Below the pieces are notes generated by a model that was not told the origin of the DNA, made no database searches, and saw only the letters and a program-made list of their open reading frames with translations. Positions 11,125 through 23,758 of a stretch of 64,000 nt of DNA are shown in pieces. The stretch's first letter is position 1. Every line of letters starts with the position of its first letter. The translations under genes and the position numbers were made by a program. The DNA lies in the NCBI RefSeq assembly GCF_002288925.2, contig NW_022098008.1:2230814-2294813 (forward strand), written 5' to 3'. The DNA is from Delphinapterus leucas. Taxonomy: Eukaryota > Chordata > Mammalia > Artiodactyla > Monodontidae.

Positions 11125-12235
11125 ACACTTAAAATGGGTCCATTTTGTTATATGCAAATCATAGCTCAAGATGTTGATTTTTAAAAATCTCAACGGCTGT
11201 CTAGTTGATTTTTGAAACTTCCTGAAAGTAATTTTACAAAAGACTCCAAAATTTAGCAAAATTCAAACTCAGGGTTTTTTCTAAGGAAAGCTTTACTTAG
11301 AGTTTAAAGCCCGCCAATGAGATTGAGTCATTTATATCAACAGCATTTGGCATTTCCTGCGCTGGCTCCATGCCCTGAACGGGGGAAGGAAGAAGGCTTG
11401 GGGAAAATCAACTCTGATGAGAATACCTCCTGTTTTGCCTGCAAATGCCTGCCTTTCAGGGGCCCTGTCAAGGTCAGAAAATCTGGTTTTCCCATCAGAC
11501 GCAGAGAACAATGCTCTGGAGGGGATGAGTCACAGCAACAGGTCTCTGATCACCAGGGGTGAGAATGGGAGCCCTGGACGCCGGGTGGCTAGGGCGGTAG
11601 CTCCAGCAGACCAGGATGCGGGCCCTGGGAGCTGACAGCTAGTGTTCTCGAACTCATCCCAACAAACACGCCCCTTGGGGGGCCCTCTGGGCACTGCCTC
11701 CACCTCACGCGCCCTGCTCCCCGCCCTGCCTGGGCCGTCCCAGCGAAGCAGGGCCCTCCATCCCTGGGCCTGGCCTTCTGCTTCAGAGATGCTTTTCTGA
11801 CCTTGACACCAAGCAGCAGCCCCATCCCTCTCTGGCTCAAGCCCTACTTGACCTCGACTGACCTCTAACCAACCACTTCTCCTAATCCACGCCTCCCTTA
11901 ACCCAACTGCTGTCTCTGTCTGCTGTCTGTTCATCACATGCCGACTGACAGCTAAGGCCCTGAAAGGTTTCTGGAAGTTTGTCCTGACCCACGTGCTGGA
12001 AGGCCCGACACATGGGGAAAGCTGAGGCATCGCCCACCGAGTTTATCCAGGGCGGCAAGAAGGCAGTGTTCCTCCCTGCTATTCTGTTGCCTGTCAAGCT
12101 AAGCTCTCCTGCCTAACCCCGGCCCAAGTTACCACCTCCCTGTGCTTGGATGAAACAGGCTTCTAAACTGTTTCTCTGCTTTCAACCAACATCCCCTTCC
12201 TTTCTTCTCCATGCCCAGACCAGAGGGGTATTTCC
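11125..12235. other. GC-rich unique sequence, no recognised gene
   Basis: A GC-rich stretch at about 11.5-12.1 kb gives long frames on both strands (the longest at 11530-12030, minus). None shows a domain and several overlap, as expected of GC-rich noncoding DNA. Confidence 0.4.
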
Positions 12236-12239
12236 AGAA

Positions 12240-12760
12240 TGAGATTCTGAGCTTTGCTTTCTCTTGGTTAAAAATTCTTCCACTGGTCTCCATGGCCCTT
12301 GGAAAAAGCTAAGGTGCTGGGTTGACTTTCAGTTGGCCTTGGGCGACCTGGCCCCTTCTCAGCTCTCTCTCGCCTCATCTCAGATCACTCCCCTCTTTAA
12401 ATGATGGCTTAGCCTCACGAGCCCCTCCCCACCTGCTCAGCACCTGGTCAAGGTCCCTCTGCCTCAGGGCGTTTGCACACAACCCTCAGAAAGTAAGAGT
12501 TGCTTTCTCACCCTCCAGGTCTCAGTTTGAATATGGTCCTCAGGGAAGCCTTCTTGGTCCCCAGCCCAGGGGAAGTACGCCTTCCTCATGGCCTTCATTG
12601 AGGTGCTGTGCACAACTCTACTTCATTCACTGTGTGTGCGACGGTTGTTTCCCGGCCTGTCTGTCCTGGTGTTCCCGCCACTGCAGAAGCCCTTCCCCTG
12701 ATGTCCAGCGACAAAGCGCGCTACTTCTTAGAGTCTGTTGAATGGATAGAGTATGACAGT
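12240..12760 (+). mobile_element. L2 LINE 3' fragment
   Basis: The order of phrases follows the L2 consensus: 'ggccttgggcgacctggccc', 'cgcctcatctcagatcactc', 'ctgcctcagggcgtttgcac', 'ggtctcagtttgaatatggt' and 'cctcagggaagccttcttgg'. It is diverged, as expected for this old element. It is a 5'-truncated L2 piece with no coding capacity. Confidence 0.7.
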
Positions 12761-12969
12761 TCTTTTGCAGCAACACTTGAAATTTGGTAGGCTGTCACAA
12801 CATTTTTGTTTTTACCAAGCTTTTTGCTACTTTTTGAGAGTTTTATTACTTTCCTGACCAGGAAATACTTGAAGCTTTATTCTGATTGGTGGCTGAATGG
12901 AAAAACCGAGACAAAAATCTCACGGCCAGGCTTGTTGCTGCTTGAAACTAAAATTTCTCGAAATTCACT

Positions 12970-13161
12970 GGGAACAGATACTCCACCTCAGCACCATTGT
13001 CATTTGAGGCTGGAACGTGTGTCCTAGGGGCAGCTCTGGAAGCAGCATCCCTGACTTCCACCCACTAGATGTCAGCTATCACCACCAAAAATGTCTCCGT
13101 CCAGGTAGGGCCAAGGTTCGGTCCCCTGGTGGGCAAAGTTGCCCCAGGATGAGAACCACTG
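12970..13161 (-). mobile_element. MER20 DNA transposon, antisense, nearly full length
   Basis: The reverse complement matches MER20. It ends at 'gagaaccactg' (13151-13161), the hAT-Charlie terminal inverted repeat. 'accaccaaaaatgtctccg', 'ccactagatgtcagctatca' and 'cagcaccattgtcatttgag' lie at the expected positions. This is the second MER20 in the window, in the opposite orientation to the copy near 1 kb. Confidence 0.85.
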
Positions 13162-14515
13162 ATGTGGAATTCCATCCTAGCAGCTCGTTTCTGGTATATC
13201 AAGCCCCATACCTCTCCCACCTACACAGACATTGACCCACTCTGTGTCCACTGCACACACAGACACACGCTTTCTAAGTGTCACCTTGTTGGATTTTCTG
13301 CACTCCTACTAAATATTAGGGATTATACCTTATACGTTTTTCTCGCTGGTGTACTTGAATGCTTCTAAATTTACACAGCTTGGAAACTCATATCCTGAAG
13401 GAGCCATAAATCCTTCCCCGAGGCAGCTGGTACTGTTGTGTCTACACTGATGCATTATTTCCGTGTTACCGTGATGGCCCAAGAACTTTTGAAACTACTC
13501 TTGCATTGCTGTTTTCACTACTGATTATCCAAAATGACTTTTTGAACGTTGGGGAATACGGCACTTGTTTGGAAAGGAAGGGGTTTAAGGAGATAAACCT
13601 TTAAAATAACAAAGGAGAAGGCATGGATGAGAGACTGGGGGCCCTGTCAGGGCTCTGATAAATGGGGGGATTGGAGAGCCTCGCTGTTTGTTTAGCACTC
13701 TTATTCTGCTTCAACCGTGCAAAAAACCGGCATGGAAGTGTCTGCCGTGAAAACATAACACAGCCTGGCCACGGTCAGCCCACAGGGCCTGGCCTGGGGA
13801 AGGCCTTGTTGTTCTTCCGTGCCTGGGCCCTGGCTGTGTCCTGAGAGGGGCTGCAGAGCGAGGCCTGGGGAGACTTCCCAGGATGTTAAGAAGGGATGTC
13901 TGGCTGCTTCCCATCAACACTGTCCAGCCCGCGAGTGTCAGGTGGGGAAGCTCGGCCCAGCTCCCTCAGCCTGCAACTTAGTCCTTCTTTTTCCTCCTAA
14001 AACCCAGAGAAAGTGGCCCAGCACTTACATGACCTGAAGGTAAGTGGGTCTGAAAATGTTGGGCGAACCTCTGTGGCTGTTCACTTTGAGTGTCTGCGAG
14101 TGGCCAGAGTCAGAGCTCTTTTCTCCCCAGTCCAGGAGTAACCATGACCTTGAAAACAGACTGGCCTTTAGGTTTTCAGGCCACTCTGGCCCCCGAGCCC
14201 CAGACTGTCGGCTCACGGTCTTAAAGTGCTCTTTCTACTCCTAAGGAGAAGGAACATTTCAAATGTCACCAGAGGTACTTAATTAATGTTATATTTTAAA
14301 CAGAGGCAACTAGGGAAATCAATACAAGGTTACTGCATGAGACGCCGATCAAAGGATTGAAGATTTCTGTGGATAAACAACACGTACGACCTTCATGGAT
14401 TTTTGCAAATTTTACTCTGTGAATATCCTGTGTTTGGGTTGTAATTCGATTATGTGAATATCCCAGGGGTCGATTTCCCACCACTTTCAACACTGTTTCC
14501 ACCTCTTATGATTTT
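13162..14515. other. Unique sequence with one exon-like unit
   Basis: No repeat is recognised. The only notable signal is an acceptor/donor pair around 14008-14039, listed separately. Confidence 0.4.
14008..14039 (+). other. Candidate 32-nt micro-exon (splice signals only)
   Basis: A pyrimidine-rich tract (13981-14000) is followed by CAG at 14005-14007. Then come 32 nt and a consensus donor AAG|GTAAGT starting at 14040. Both splice sites are strong by eye. There is no coding evidence and 32 nt is not a multiple of three. It could be a noncoding-transcript exon or chance. Confidence 0.2.
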
Positions 14516-14519
14516 TTTT

Positions 14520-16035
14520 AAGACTTTGACATCTTTATTACTATTACTATTATTTTATTATTATTACTATTAAATTTTATGACATAAAATTTACTCTTTT
14601 AACCATTTTTCCGTGTACAGGTCAGTGATATTAGGTGCATTCACATTGTCGGGCAGCCATCACCTCCTCCATCTCCGGAACTCACTTTATTTTGCACAGT
14701 TGAAACTCTGCCCCATCGCTGAGATTTCCTTTTTTTTTTTCCCATTTGTTTCAAAGGTGCTTTTAATTGTTGAAGCAATGTTATGATGACTGCTCTAAAA
14801 TCCTTGTCAGATAATTCTAGCATCCTTATCATCTTGATATTGGGATCTATTGGCTATATTTTTCATTCAGTTTGGGGGCTTCCTGGTTCTTGGTCTGATG
14901 GATGAGTTTTGATTGAGACCTGAGCATTTGGGTATTTTGTTATGAGACTCTGAATCTTAGTTAAACCTTCTAGGTGGGGTGTTCTCACACAGCTTTGGCC
15001 AGACAAGCGTGGGCTCTGCCATCATTCTGCCAGGTAGGTGTTGTCCAGCTTCCCCACGTGGCTTCCCAGGACACCTGAGGCGGGGGTTCCTGGAGGGAGT
15101 CCTGGGTCCCCAGCAGGCCTCCCCTGATGCATCCCCATGGAGGGCAAGAAGCAGTGTCTCACTGCTGACCCCCACATGGGCTCCACTGACATGTGGGGAG
15201 GGGTCATTGCCACCCAGGGTGAGGGTGGGGAGTCCTGGCTCGGCCACCACTGCCTCGTTACAGTCTCCCAGGCTCTGACCTTTACCTGCACAGGTGTGGA
15301 CGGGCCACAGATTTATTTCTGTTGTGTTTGGCTGGATGGAGTGACTATTGTCTAAATGTTGTCTCTCCTGCTAGGATGTTCCTTTTCCGGCTCAGTGGCC
15401 AGAGAGAGAGGCTTTTGTTGAGTTTTCTTTGAATGCAGCCCCTGGCGTTTCCATCCCGAGCTCCTCTATCCCCAAGCCTGGAGTGTATGAGGCAGAAAGA
15501 AACCCAGCGAGCTCACCTCTGTGTCTGCCCTTGGTGCCCGGGACTCGAGCTGGGTTGCAGTCTTCTCTCTGTCTTCAACATCTTCTGGTTAATCTTATGT
15601 GTAATATCTGGGGTTTTCAGTTGTGCTTAGAGGGAGGAACAGGAATAAGTATATCTATTCCATGACTCTAGAAGCAGAAAAACATTTTATTTTTAAGTTT
15701 CATAAAGTCCATATTTTCTCAGACCTACAGATTCGCCAGGTGTCCACATTTTGCCTCATTTGCTTTATCATATCCTCTATCTGCATATATGCAGTACTTT
15801 TCCTGAACTATGTGCAAGTAAGTTCTAGATATTGTGACCTCTTACTTACAAATACCTCAATGTCTATTTCTTATTCGCTTGCACAACTACAGGCTATTTT
15901 TCAAAATCAGGAAATTTAACATTGATGCAATGCTAGAATTTAATCCTAATTCATATTAAAAATGTCACTAATTGTCTCATTTGTGTCTTTTATAGCTTTT
16001 AAACTTTCATTATATTTTTTAAAGAACAGGATATC
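14520..16035 (-). mobile_element. Old L1/HAL1 fragments, antisense
   Basis: The plus strand carries antisense L1M-type text. 'acataaaatttactctttta' with 'accatttttccgtgtacagg' lies near 14580-14620 (3' UTR type). An L1/HAL1-like part follows at about 14750-15360. 'tgcaagtaagttctagatat' and 'caggaaatttaacattgatg' lie at about 15810-15925. The pieces probably come from more than one old insertion. No open reading frame survives. Subfamily limits need an alignment. Confidence 0.6.
14535..14573 (+). repeat. (TTA/CTA)n simple repeat
   Basis: Tandem 'ttactattactattat' type trinucleotide repeat with interruptions, at the edge of the old L1 fragment. Confidence 0.8.
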
Positions 16036-16540
16036 CTTGAGAGGGAGAGGGAGAGCACACACAAGGCACACACAAGAATCATCAGGGCAAACTCAGGTAT
16101 AGCGTCACTCCCATTTCAGGACCCAGGAGGGAGCTGGCCTCAGCTAGGAGGAGAGAGCCCATCACAGGGCCAGGAGGAAGGGCAGAGAAGGAGACATGGA
16201 TGCCTAGAGCCTGGAAGGTTTGGTGGTGGGAGGGCACAGTTGCTCTCTTCTGCCTGCTCAGATTTTCTCAGAGACACAAGAAGCAAGGTGACCAGATGAG
16301 AGAGGAGCACGTCGGGAGGTATCAGGAGGGCACAGGCTTGTCCAGGGGAATGGAGGGCTCCCTGCCACGCCTGCTCACTGTCTAGCTGGCATCTGAACTC
16401 TTTATCTTTTCTTTCTGAAACCATTAAGTATTTTCGAGCAGAAATAGCATGGTAAAATTTTCCACTAATTAATTTGTCTTGCCAGACTGTAAATCCAACT
16501 ATCAATTTGAATTTGTCTTCGGTTTTAAAAATCCTTGTTC
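16036..16540. other. Unique sequence
   Basis: No recognised gene or repeat apart from a short (gagagggagaggg)-like purine tract near 16038-16060. Confidence 0.4.
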
Positions 16541-16544
16541 CACT

Positions 16545-17065
16545 GTTATTGAATGCCTGATCTGTGTCTGGCACTGGGGGTGCATCAGCCAGCAGAACTG
16601 ACCAAGCCCCTGCCCTCAGGGAGTTAATAGTCTACAAGGGGAGACAGAACACACGTAGGAAACAAACTAGATCAGTAAATTATGTACAAGTAAGAACACG
16701 GCAAATGCTGTGGAGAAAAAATGGAGCAGGACTGAGGTGGGTAAGGAGCGTTGGGGGCCTTCGATTGCAATATTAAATGGTCCAGACAGGGCAGAGCTTC
16801 TGGAAAGGATGGCTTGTGAGAGCAAAGTCGAAGCAGGAGAGAAAGTGAGTCATGCTCGCAGGGCATCTCCGTGAGGAGCGTTCCCGACGGAGGGAATGGC
16901 CGCGGCGAAGACCCTGAGGTGGGAACATGTCCGGCCTATCGGAGAAACTATGGAACCAGAGTGGCTGGCGTGGAGCTAGGGGTGGATGGGAGGTGGGAGA
17001 TGAGGTCAGGGGGCAAATCGGGCTGACAGGCCACCCTGGGACCTGACACTCACCCTGGGTGCTCT
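16545..17065 (-). mobile_element. L2 LINE 3' fragment, antisense
   Basis: The antisense L2 pattern is clear: 'ctggcactgggggtgcatca', 'gcccctgccctcagggagtt', 'aatgctgtggagaaaaaatg', 'ggaatggccgcggcgaagac', 'cctgaggtgggaacatgtcc' and 'aaccagagtggctggcg'. This is one of the better preserved old repeats in the window. It has no coding potential. Confidence 0.8.
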
Positions 17066-17527
17066 GGGAGGCTTGAGCAGAGCAGGGTTGGCCGGCTTGT
17101 GTGGTGGAAGGCCACAGAGGTTGGGTTTCTGGGTAACAGGAGGCCACGAGGGACCCTCGCCTAGACGGGGAGGCTGGGATAGTGGTTAGGGCCACAGGTA
17201 GTGGCTCCTTCCAAGTGGCAGCAGTGGAGGGTAGAGAAGTAGTTGGATTCAGGAACATCTTGGACATAAAGCTGAGAGAATTTGTTGAGGAACTGTGTGG
17301 GGTTTTGGGATTTGGTCTGAGACGTGGAGAGGGTGCAGTCTTCATCCGTGAGACGGGGGAATCTGAGGGTCCAGGGCAGGCCCTGTAAACATGGTTGTCT
17401 CAGGGTTCAATTAGCCGTCCACGTGGGCACATAAATGGTCTGCTGGGGTTGAGGAGGGAGGTCTGACACGTTCGAGAGTCATCAGCTCATGGAAGGCACT
17501 TACAGCCATGAGACTGGAGCAGGGCTC

Positions 17528-17937
17528 TTGTCCTGGCTCCAAAGTGTGGGCAGTGGGGCCGCCTCACCTGGAAGCCTGTTAGAGGTTTGGGATGAACATA
17601 CGCACACGACTATATATAAAATTGATAACCAACAAGGACCTACTGTACAGCACAGGGAACTCTACTCAATATTTTATAATAACCCATAAGGGAAAAGAAT
17701 CTGAAACAAAACTATGCGTGACTGAATTACTTTTCTGTCCACCTGAAACTAACACAACATTGTACATCAGCTATACCCCAATATAATAATTTTTTTGAAA
17801 AAAAGTGTGCGTAAACAGAAAAAAAAGAAACACCAGATCTCAGGCCCCCCTTCCCCTGCACCAGGTCCTGCTGAATCAGAACTCACATTTTAACAAGCTC
17901 CCTGCTGCCCATTAGGGATTGAGGAGCCCTGGCCTAA
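17528..17937 (+). mobile_element. MER5A DNA transposon split by an L1 tail
   Basis: The left half ('ccaaagtgtgggcagtgggg', 'cctcacctggaagcctgtta') and right half ('gtcctgctgaatcagaactc', 'ttttaacaagctccctgctg') together follow MER5A (hAT-Charlie). The inserted stretch at 17589-17826 is an L1 3' end. The order shows that MER5A was present before the L1 insertion. Confidence 0.75.
17589..17826 (+). mobile_element. L1 3' end, 5'-truncated
   Basis: 'aaccaacaaggacctactgt', 'acagcacagggaactctact', 'ctgaaactaacacaacattg' and 'tacatcagctatacccc' are the 3' UTR of the cetartiodactyl L1 lineage, ending in an A-rich tail. It is only about 240 bp long, a typical severely 5'-truncated insertion. It is nested in MER5A. 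Confidence 0.88.
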
Positions 17938-18318
17938 GGCTTCTGTGTAGACAGAGAAGAGAAGAGGGCCCTTGGATCATGGATCTAGCTCAGGAGCAGA
18001 CCAGGCACGAATGTGGGAGATTGTGGAGGAGTGTTTCACAAGATTGGGAATAATGAAACAGAAAACAAAACCGTAAGAGCAGAGTCCTTGCCGCCAACAG
18101 GACAGAGTGGACGAGGGCCAGGGCGGGACCAGCATGAGGGATGCTGTTTCCAGGACAGAGAGCGGGAAGATTTCAGACCAAGGGGTAAACTGTAGGAGAC
18201 AGGAGGGCAGAGAAATCAGAGGTGGCCGGGATAGCCCATGCTTGGAGAAGTCTGGCTGCAGGATGGAGCAGAGAAATGGGAGTGAGTGCTGGCGGGCCAG
18301 GTGAGCTCTAAGGAAATT

Positions 18319-18440
18319 TGGGGTTTTCCTTGGGCCGTGCCTCACAGCTTTCGGGATCTCAGTTCCCTGACCAGGGATTGAACCCGGGCCATGGCAGTGA
18401 AAGCCTGGAATCCTAACCACTAGGCCACCAGGGAACTCCC
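18319..18440 (-). mobile_element. CHR-type SINE fragment, antisense
   Basis: Antisense tRNA-Glu-like head: 'tgaccagggattgaacccgg' is the B-box region and 'ccaccagggaactccc' the 5' end. The possible target duplication is imperfect: 'ctaaggaaattt' at 18307-18318 and 'ctagggaaact' at about 18440-18450. Confidence 0.88.
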
Positions 18441-21400
18441 TAGGGAAACTTCTTTTTACACTGTTTGTGTTTTATTTTAGTTTAGAATGAGGAAAGCAAT
18501 GTGCTTCTAGGCTGATGGAATGACCCTGTAGAGAGGAGAAAAGGGAAGCTGCAAATCTGTCATGTGACCCATGTTAGGATGGCTGGTGTTTGTGTAACGT
18601 GCCCATCGTTGACGGCGGCCCGCTGGCTGTCCTGAGCTCTGAATCCCTGGGAGAACTTCACGTGAAACAGTCAGTAAATATTTGTGGGGCTCCTATTTAA
18701 GGCACGGCGCCCTTCAAGTGTGAGCGTCAGAACCAATGTGCATGTTGCAGAAAGAACTTGGGTAAGAGAGGATAACAGCGTGGGGATCCTGACCAACGTA
18801 AGTCCAAGGAAGAGCTCAGAGCTGAGGACATCAGATGTGCGAGAGGCAGCCAGGCGGTGACTTTAGGTGGCCGCAAGTCCCAGCACATGTACGGAATATA
18901 CTAACCCCAGGAGCTGTCTGAGAGGTAGGTTTATTCTCGTTGGCCTGACATGATCTCAGCACACACTCACCCCAACACCAAAAGGCAGGGGTGGCGAGAA
19001 TTGTTAACACTCCAGTAGTTTCCCTGTGTGAAGTTGGTGTGAGATTTGCGTACCATCAACGACCAGTCCTCTGCGAGAATTCGTGGTGCCTCGCCATTGC
19101 TTTGGACAGAGGGACATGGCCTTACCTTTGGAAAATTCATTTTCTCCTTTATTGGCGAGCACATTTAGCAACGGGCCCGTAGGACTGGGCTGAGCAGAGG
19201 TGTCCAGTGGTCCTGTGCGTTGTCACAAGTTCATGAAAGAGTCGTTAGCCGGCTGCCCCTCCTCGGTCTCTGTCTCAGAATAGTGTCATAAATATTTTCA
19301 CTGGTCCAGCAGGAGAGCGATCCATCGGGTGGCTCCCACTTCCTGTCTCGGATCGTATGTTCCTGTTATTTATGTCAAGAAAGTGGCATTTACATGCCGG
19401 CTTCCAGTTGGTTATAGAAGTTGGGCTCCTCTGATAGAGCTTTATGTGTGCCTGGGCTCAGTCCGCAGATAATACATGAGCTGGTGCATCTGAAAGTGTG
19501 TTTCCACCCACCCGAAGGAGGGGACAGGCCAGAGCTGGCAGCACCAACCGTGCAGCGTCTGGGTGGGATGGGGGCCCACAGCACCCCTATACCTACTGTG
19601 TTTTGTTGAGATGCTACTATGGCTGTGGTCTCCTTCCAGAGGTTCGCAGGTGAAGACCTTCTATAGGGGGGCTTCCAGGAGCCTTGGTATCTGACCAGGG
19701 GGTCTCTCTATTCAAAGATGCCTAACATGGCCCCTTCTCATGGGGGTTTGCGTTCTGTCTGTTTGCCAGTGGGGTGGGCAATGATTCTTCTGGTCAGTGG
19801 TTCCTCTTTGAATTCAAAGCAGTGGGCTTGCCTGGCCCATGATTGTGGTCTCCTGGATTAAGCTCACACTTCGGCTCCATTTTCTATAGATACAAACACA
19901 CAAAGTGGGAAAGACACACATGACATCAAACTTGGAAACAAGATGTAGCGAAATTGTTGATCTCAGATTTTTTAACAAGATTAGGATATCAAGAGTTATT
20001 TTTCAATTACTAGAGCATCACACAAGATCGAGATTTCATGTGCTTCTATATTGTTAAATATGTTCATTACACACACCACACACACACAGGCACACACATT
20101 CACATTCGTCCAGCGTTATTCATCTTTTCCTGGTAACCACCCACCATTTCGTGCTGACTTACCTCAAATGCCTTTATTTCATTTGGTAGCTCCGAAATTA
20201 CTTTGATCTCTTTGAAAATAAAATAACTTAATCCTCAAGCAGCAGTCCTGTTCATGATTTCTGTTCATAAGAACGATGGCACGCTTAGACAATTTCACTA
20301 TAACATTATAAAATGGGATAAAGTAACCGTCTAATTTTTTTACTGAGCCTCAAAAGCCTGTATAATTTTTGTTAGTGTTATTTATCTTAGTTCGACAATG
20401 TGGAGCAACTCCAATTTAGTGTCTACGGCAAGTTGGACCAAAATTTAATATAGATCAGATCTCGAGCTTGGCAGTGGAACAAATCGGTCTGATTATGTGG
20501 GATTACATGGTGCATGAATTTTTAAATTAAATAGTTTCTTGCCCTATTAAATAATGTCAACAGTATTATTGTGGGGCCTTATTTTCATTTCTTGTCTACT
20601 TTCATATACATATTTTTTTTCTTTTATTAACCAATATTCCTTTATTTAGATTCGATAACACCCAGGACGTCACCACTCTCTCTGGAGACTCTTTTCATGT
20701 CAAGTACAATCTCAGAGCAGATTCATTTTTTTCCTTTTAGTATGTTTTATCACATCATTCTCTGGGATTCTCTTTGGTTTTGTTAGAAAGTCAGATTTTG
20801 TCTTTTTACTGGAGCAAATCAATGCAGAGACTTTCTTCTTTGGGGCTCCTGCTAATATTTACTGACTGCTTTTTGTCTGTGATCCAGTTTCAGATGATGT
20901 CCTATTTGCCACTGGTGTTCCCAGTGCCCATGTCCATCCAGGAATCTGAGATTCTGAGAGCCAGGGGCAGCAGGCTCCTGGCCAGGAGGAGCCACGGGTA
21001 GGAGGTGTCCATCCCGAGAACCCAGCTCACGCCCTCTCCCTGTGGCCACACGCAGCTTCAAATGCCAAAACAAGCTGTCTTGAGCCCTGGGCTGTAAGCT
21101 GCGGTCTTATCCTTCTGCAGGGGAAACACAGTTTGGCAAAACTACATGCTTTGGCTTTAGTGTATTCAGAGTGATTGTAGCCAGAGGAGACGGCTTAACT
21201 CAACAGGGCCATGGGTGGCCTCCTCCATCACTGCTGAATGTCTTTACTGCTGCTTTTCCTTGCTTTCCCTTTCCTATGTGTGAGCACACTTAAGGAATAA
21301 TTACTCCAGTTTGTGTATTCCCTTCTCAAAATCGGCCTATGCCATCTCAAGGACCATGGTCATATTTTAGTCCACGTGCTTCCACGGCACACCACGTGAA

Positions 21401-22690
21401 GATGACTACTTGGGGTGTCATGGGGTGCCACTCAAAGTCCTCTCAGGGGCCAGCAGCTGCTCCCCCTGGAGGAACACCATCACGCTGAAGCAAGCTGAGA
21501 GGTCCTGCAGACCAGGAGGTGGCCATTGGCGACCAGACGCCGGTTCTGTCTCCCATGGGGTTTTGGACTCGCCTCAGGCACTTGGCCCATGAGCCACATG
21601 GGATCCACCAGGTGCTCATAGGGCTTGGAGACCATCACAGTGTTGCCGGCTCAGAGTGAACACCAGCCCTGGTCCAGCGTCCTTCCCCTTCATCTCCACC
21701 GTTCCAATTGGACCTTCAGGACCAAACGGCACCTCCTTGGTGGGACCTCTCCTCTGTCCCCCTGCCCCCTCTGTACCCATGTCTCGATTTTGCTGGGGTA
21801 ATAACAACACAGTACTGGTGGTGATGTGAGCAGAGCAGTGCCGGGCATGTCCCACGTCACGTCCACATCCACAGCATGTAATTCTTGGTGGGGTCCCACG
21901 CACCCACAGCCCAAAGCACGCTCTGTGAGCTCACAGTGATGCCACTGTGGGCTAGGGGATGCCACGTCCTCAGGGCCAGATTCTTCATTCCAGCTTTAAC
22001 CATTCTTGTATCAGGCATGTGATAGCGACTTCAGAATTTGTCTCATCACTTTGATATGGCGATCACATAAATGTTGTGTGTGGGACGGTAGGGCTTTAGG
22101 GGAGAGCAGATTCCAGAATTTCTATGCAGACACGACTTAGTGATCACAATTTGCTTGGAAGAGTTTTGGGGGAATTAGTCATAAAGCTGTTTTAATATTA
22201 GTTATCAAGTAGATTGCTTCCTTATTTGGGTTGGCTTGGAGAGAAAACTGCAAAGATAGGCAAATGCAATTTAGAAATGGTGTGTGTGTGTTTAGTCGAA
22301 GTTAATATAAATATAATTAACTATACTTATATACAAATACTTTTCAAAATGGGTACACGAAATATGGACTTAAATATCTATTTCATCTAAAGTCATTTTT
22401 CTTTTTAGGATCAAAGGATTTGTCTTCAGTAAGGAGATGGATGAGAAGGTCTCTTGGAACAACAGGAAGGAGAGACCCTTTTCCTTGTTGCACCCACCAA
22501 GGACATTTAGCCCTTGTGATGCAGCCTCTGCCATCCCCTCCTAGCCAGGGTTTCTGTCTCTGTTCCTCTCTGTATTGTCCATTCTTCCCACAATATTTGG
22601 GTGTAAATAGTGAATGCACAGATAGTTTGGTCCCATGAGTGTCGACAACTGTGTGCCCATGTGACCCACACCCAAATCAAGAAAAGGAGT
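18441..22690. other. Unique sequence, no recognised gene
   Basis: I recognise no gene and no clear repeat apart from a short (CA)n near 20072-20098. Antisense of 21616-21965 has protein-like overlapping frames that I could not assign to a family; they are interrupted and I do not call a pseudogene. Old diverged repeats may be hidden here. Confidence 0.35.
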
Positions 22691-22963
22691 GTTTCATCAC
22701 CTAAGAATGAAATTGCTGGTCCATGAAGGAAGTATATGTTTGATTTTATATTTTTTAAATGTCAAATATTTTTCCAAAGTGGAATTTATGAGAATTTCAA
22801 AAGTATTGGGGAGTTCAATTGCTCCACTGTCCTCACATTTGTAAGACTGTTGCAAGACTTCTTCAATTTACCTGCTCCACTGGGTGTGAAGTGGCTTCTC
22901 ATTGTGACTGTAATTTGCATTTTCTTGTTGACTAATGATATTGAACACCTTTGCATGTCCTTT

Positions 22964-23070
22964 GGCCACACCACGAGGCATGTGGGATCTTAGTTCCCCG
23001 GCTAGGGATTGAACCCAGGCTCCCTACAGCAGAAGTGCAGTCTTAACCACTGGGCTGCCAGTGAAGTCCC
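22964..23070 (-). mobile_element. CHR-type SINE fragment, antisense
   Basis: 'ggctagggattgaacccagg' and 'gggctgccagtgaagtccc' are the antisense tRNA-like head of the family. The copy is truncated, without a clear A-tail. It is nested in old L1 sequence. A weak direct repeat ('catgtccttt' and 'catgtatcttt') flanks it. Confidence 0.85.
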
Positions 23071-23758
23071 ATGTATCTTTCTTTTTGAAGTGTATCTTCA
23101 AGTAATTTGCCTGCTTGTGTTAGGTTGTGTGTCTGTTTATTATTAAGTTGAAAAGTTTGCGTATACATTCTGGGTACTAGTCATTAGTCAGATATAGGCG
23201 TTTGCTCTGCTCTGTGGCTTGCCTTTTGATTTTCTTAATGGTGTCTTCCATGTCACCCATTTTTAATTTTGATAAAGGCAATTTGTCAATTTTTTCTTTT
23301 ATCGCTAATACACTTTGTGTCTTATCCAAGAAATCTTTACCAACTTCACAGTTGTGAAGGTTTCCTTCTGTATGTCCTTCTAAAAGCTTTATAGATTTAG
23401 CTATTATATTGATTATATTTAGCTATTATATCCACTTCAGATTAATTATTGAGTATGGTAGGAGGTAAGGGATGAGATTTATTTGTGTTTTTGTTTTGTC
23501 TTTTCCATATGAATATGCACTTGTTTCAACACTATTTGTTGAAAAGACTTTTCTTCATCTATTGAATTCCCTTGACGCCATTGCAGATGTCGGACCATTT
23601 CAGGACTCTCTCCTCTTCCCTTTATCTGTTAGACTCCCATTACTTCTCTATCACACTGCCTTGGTTATTGCAGATTTATAGTCATTTCTAAAATAAAAAA
23701 AGTGTAAATCCTACAGCTGTATTTTTCTAGTTCAAGTTTGTCTTGGCTAGTCGAGGTT

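Noticed and set aside
11530..12030. 166-codon minus-strand frame
   Set aside because: Begins in GC-rich sequence, overlaps other frames, and shows no domain. Probably chance.
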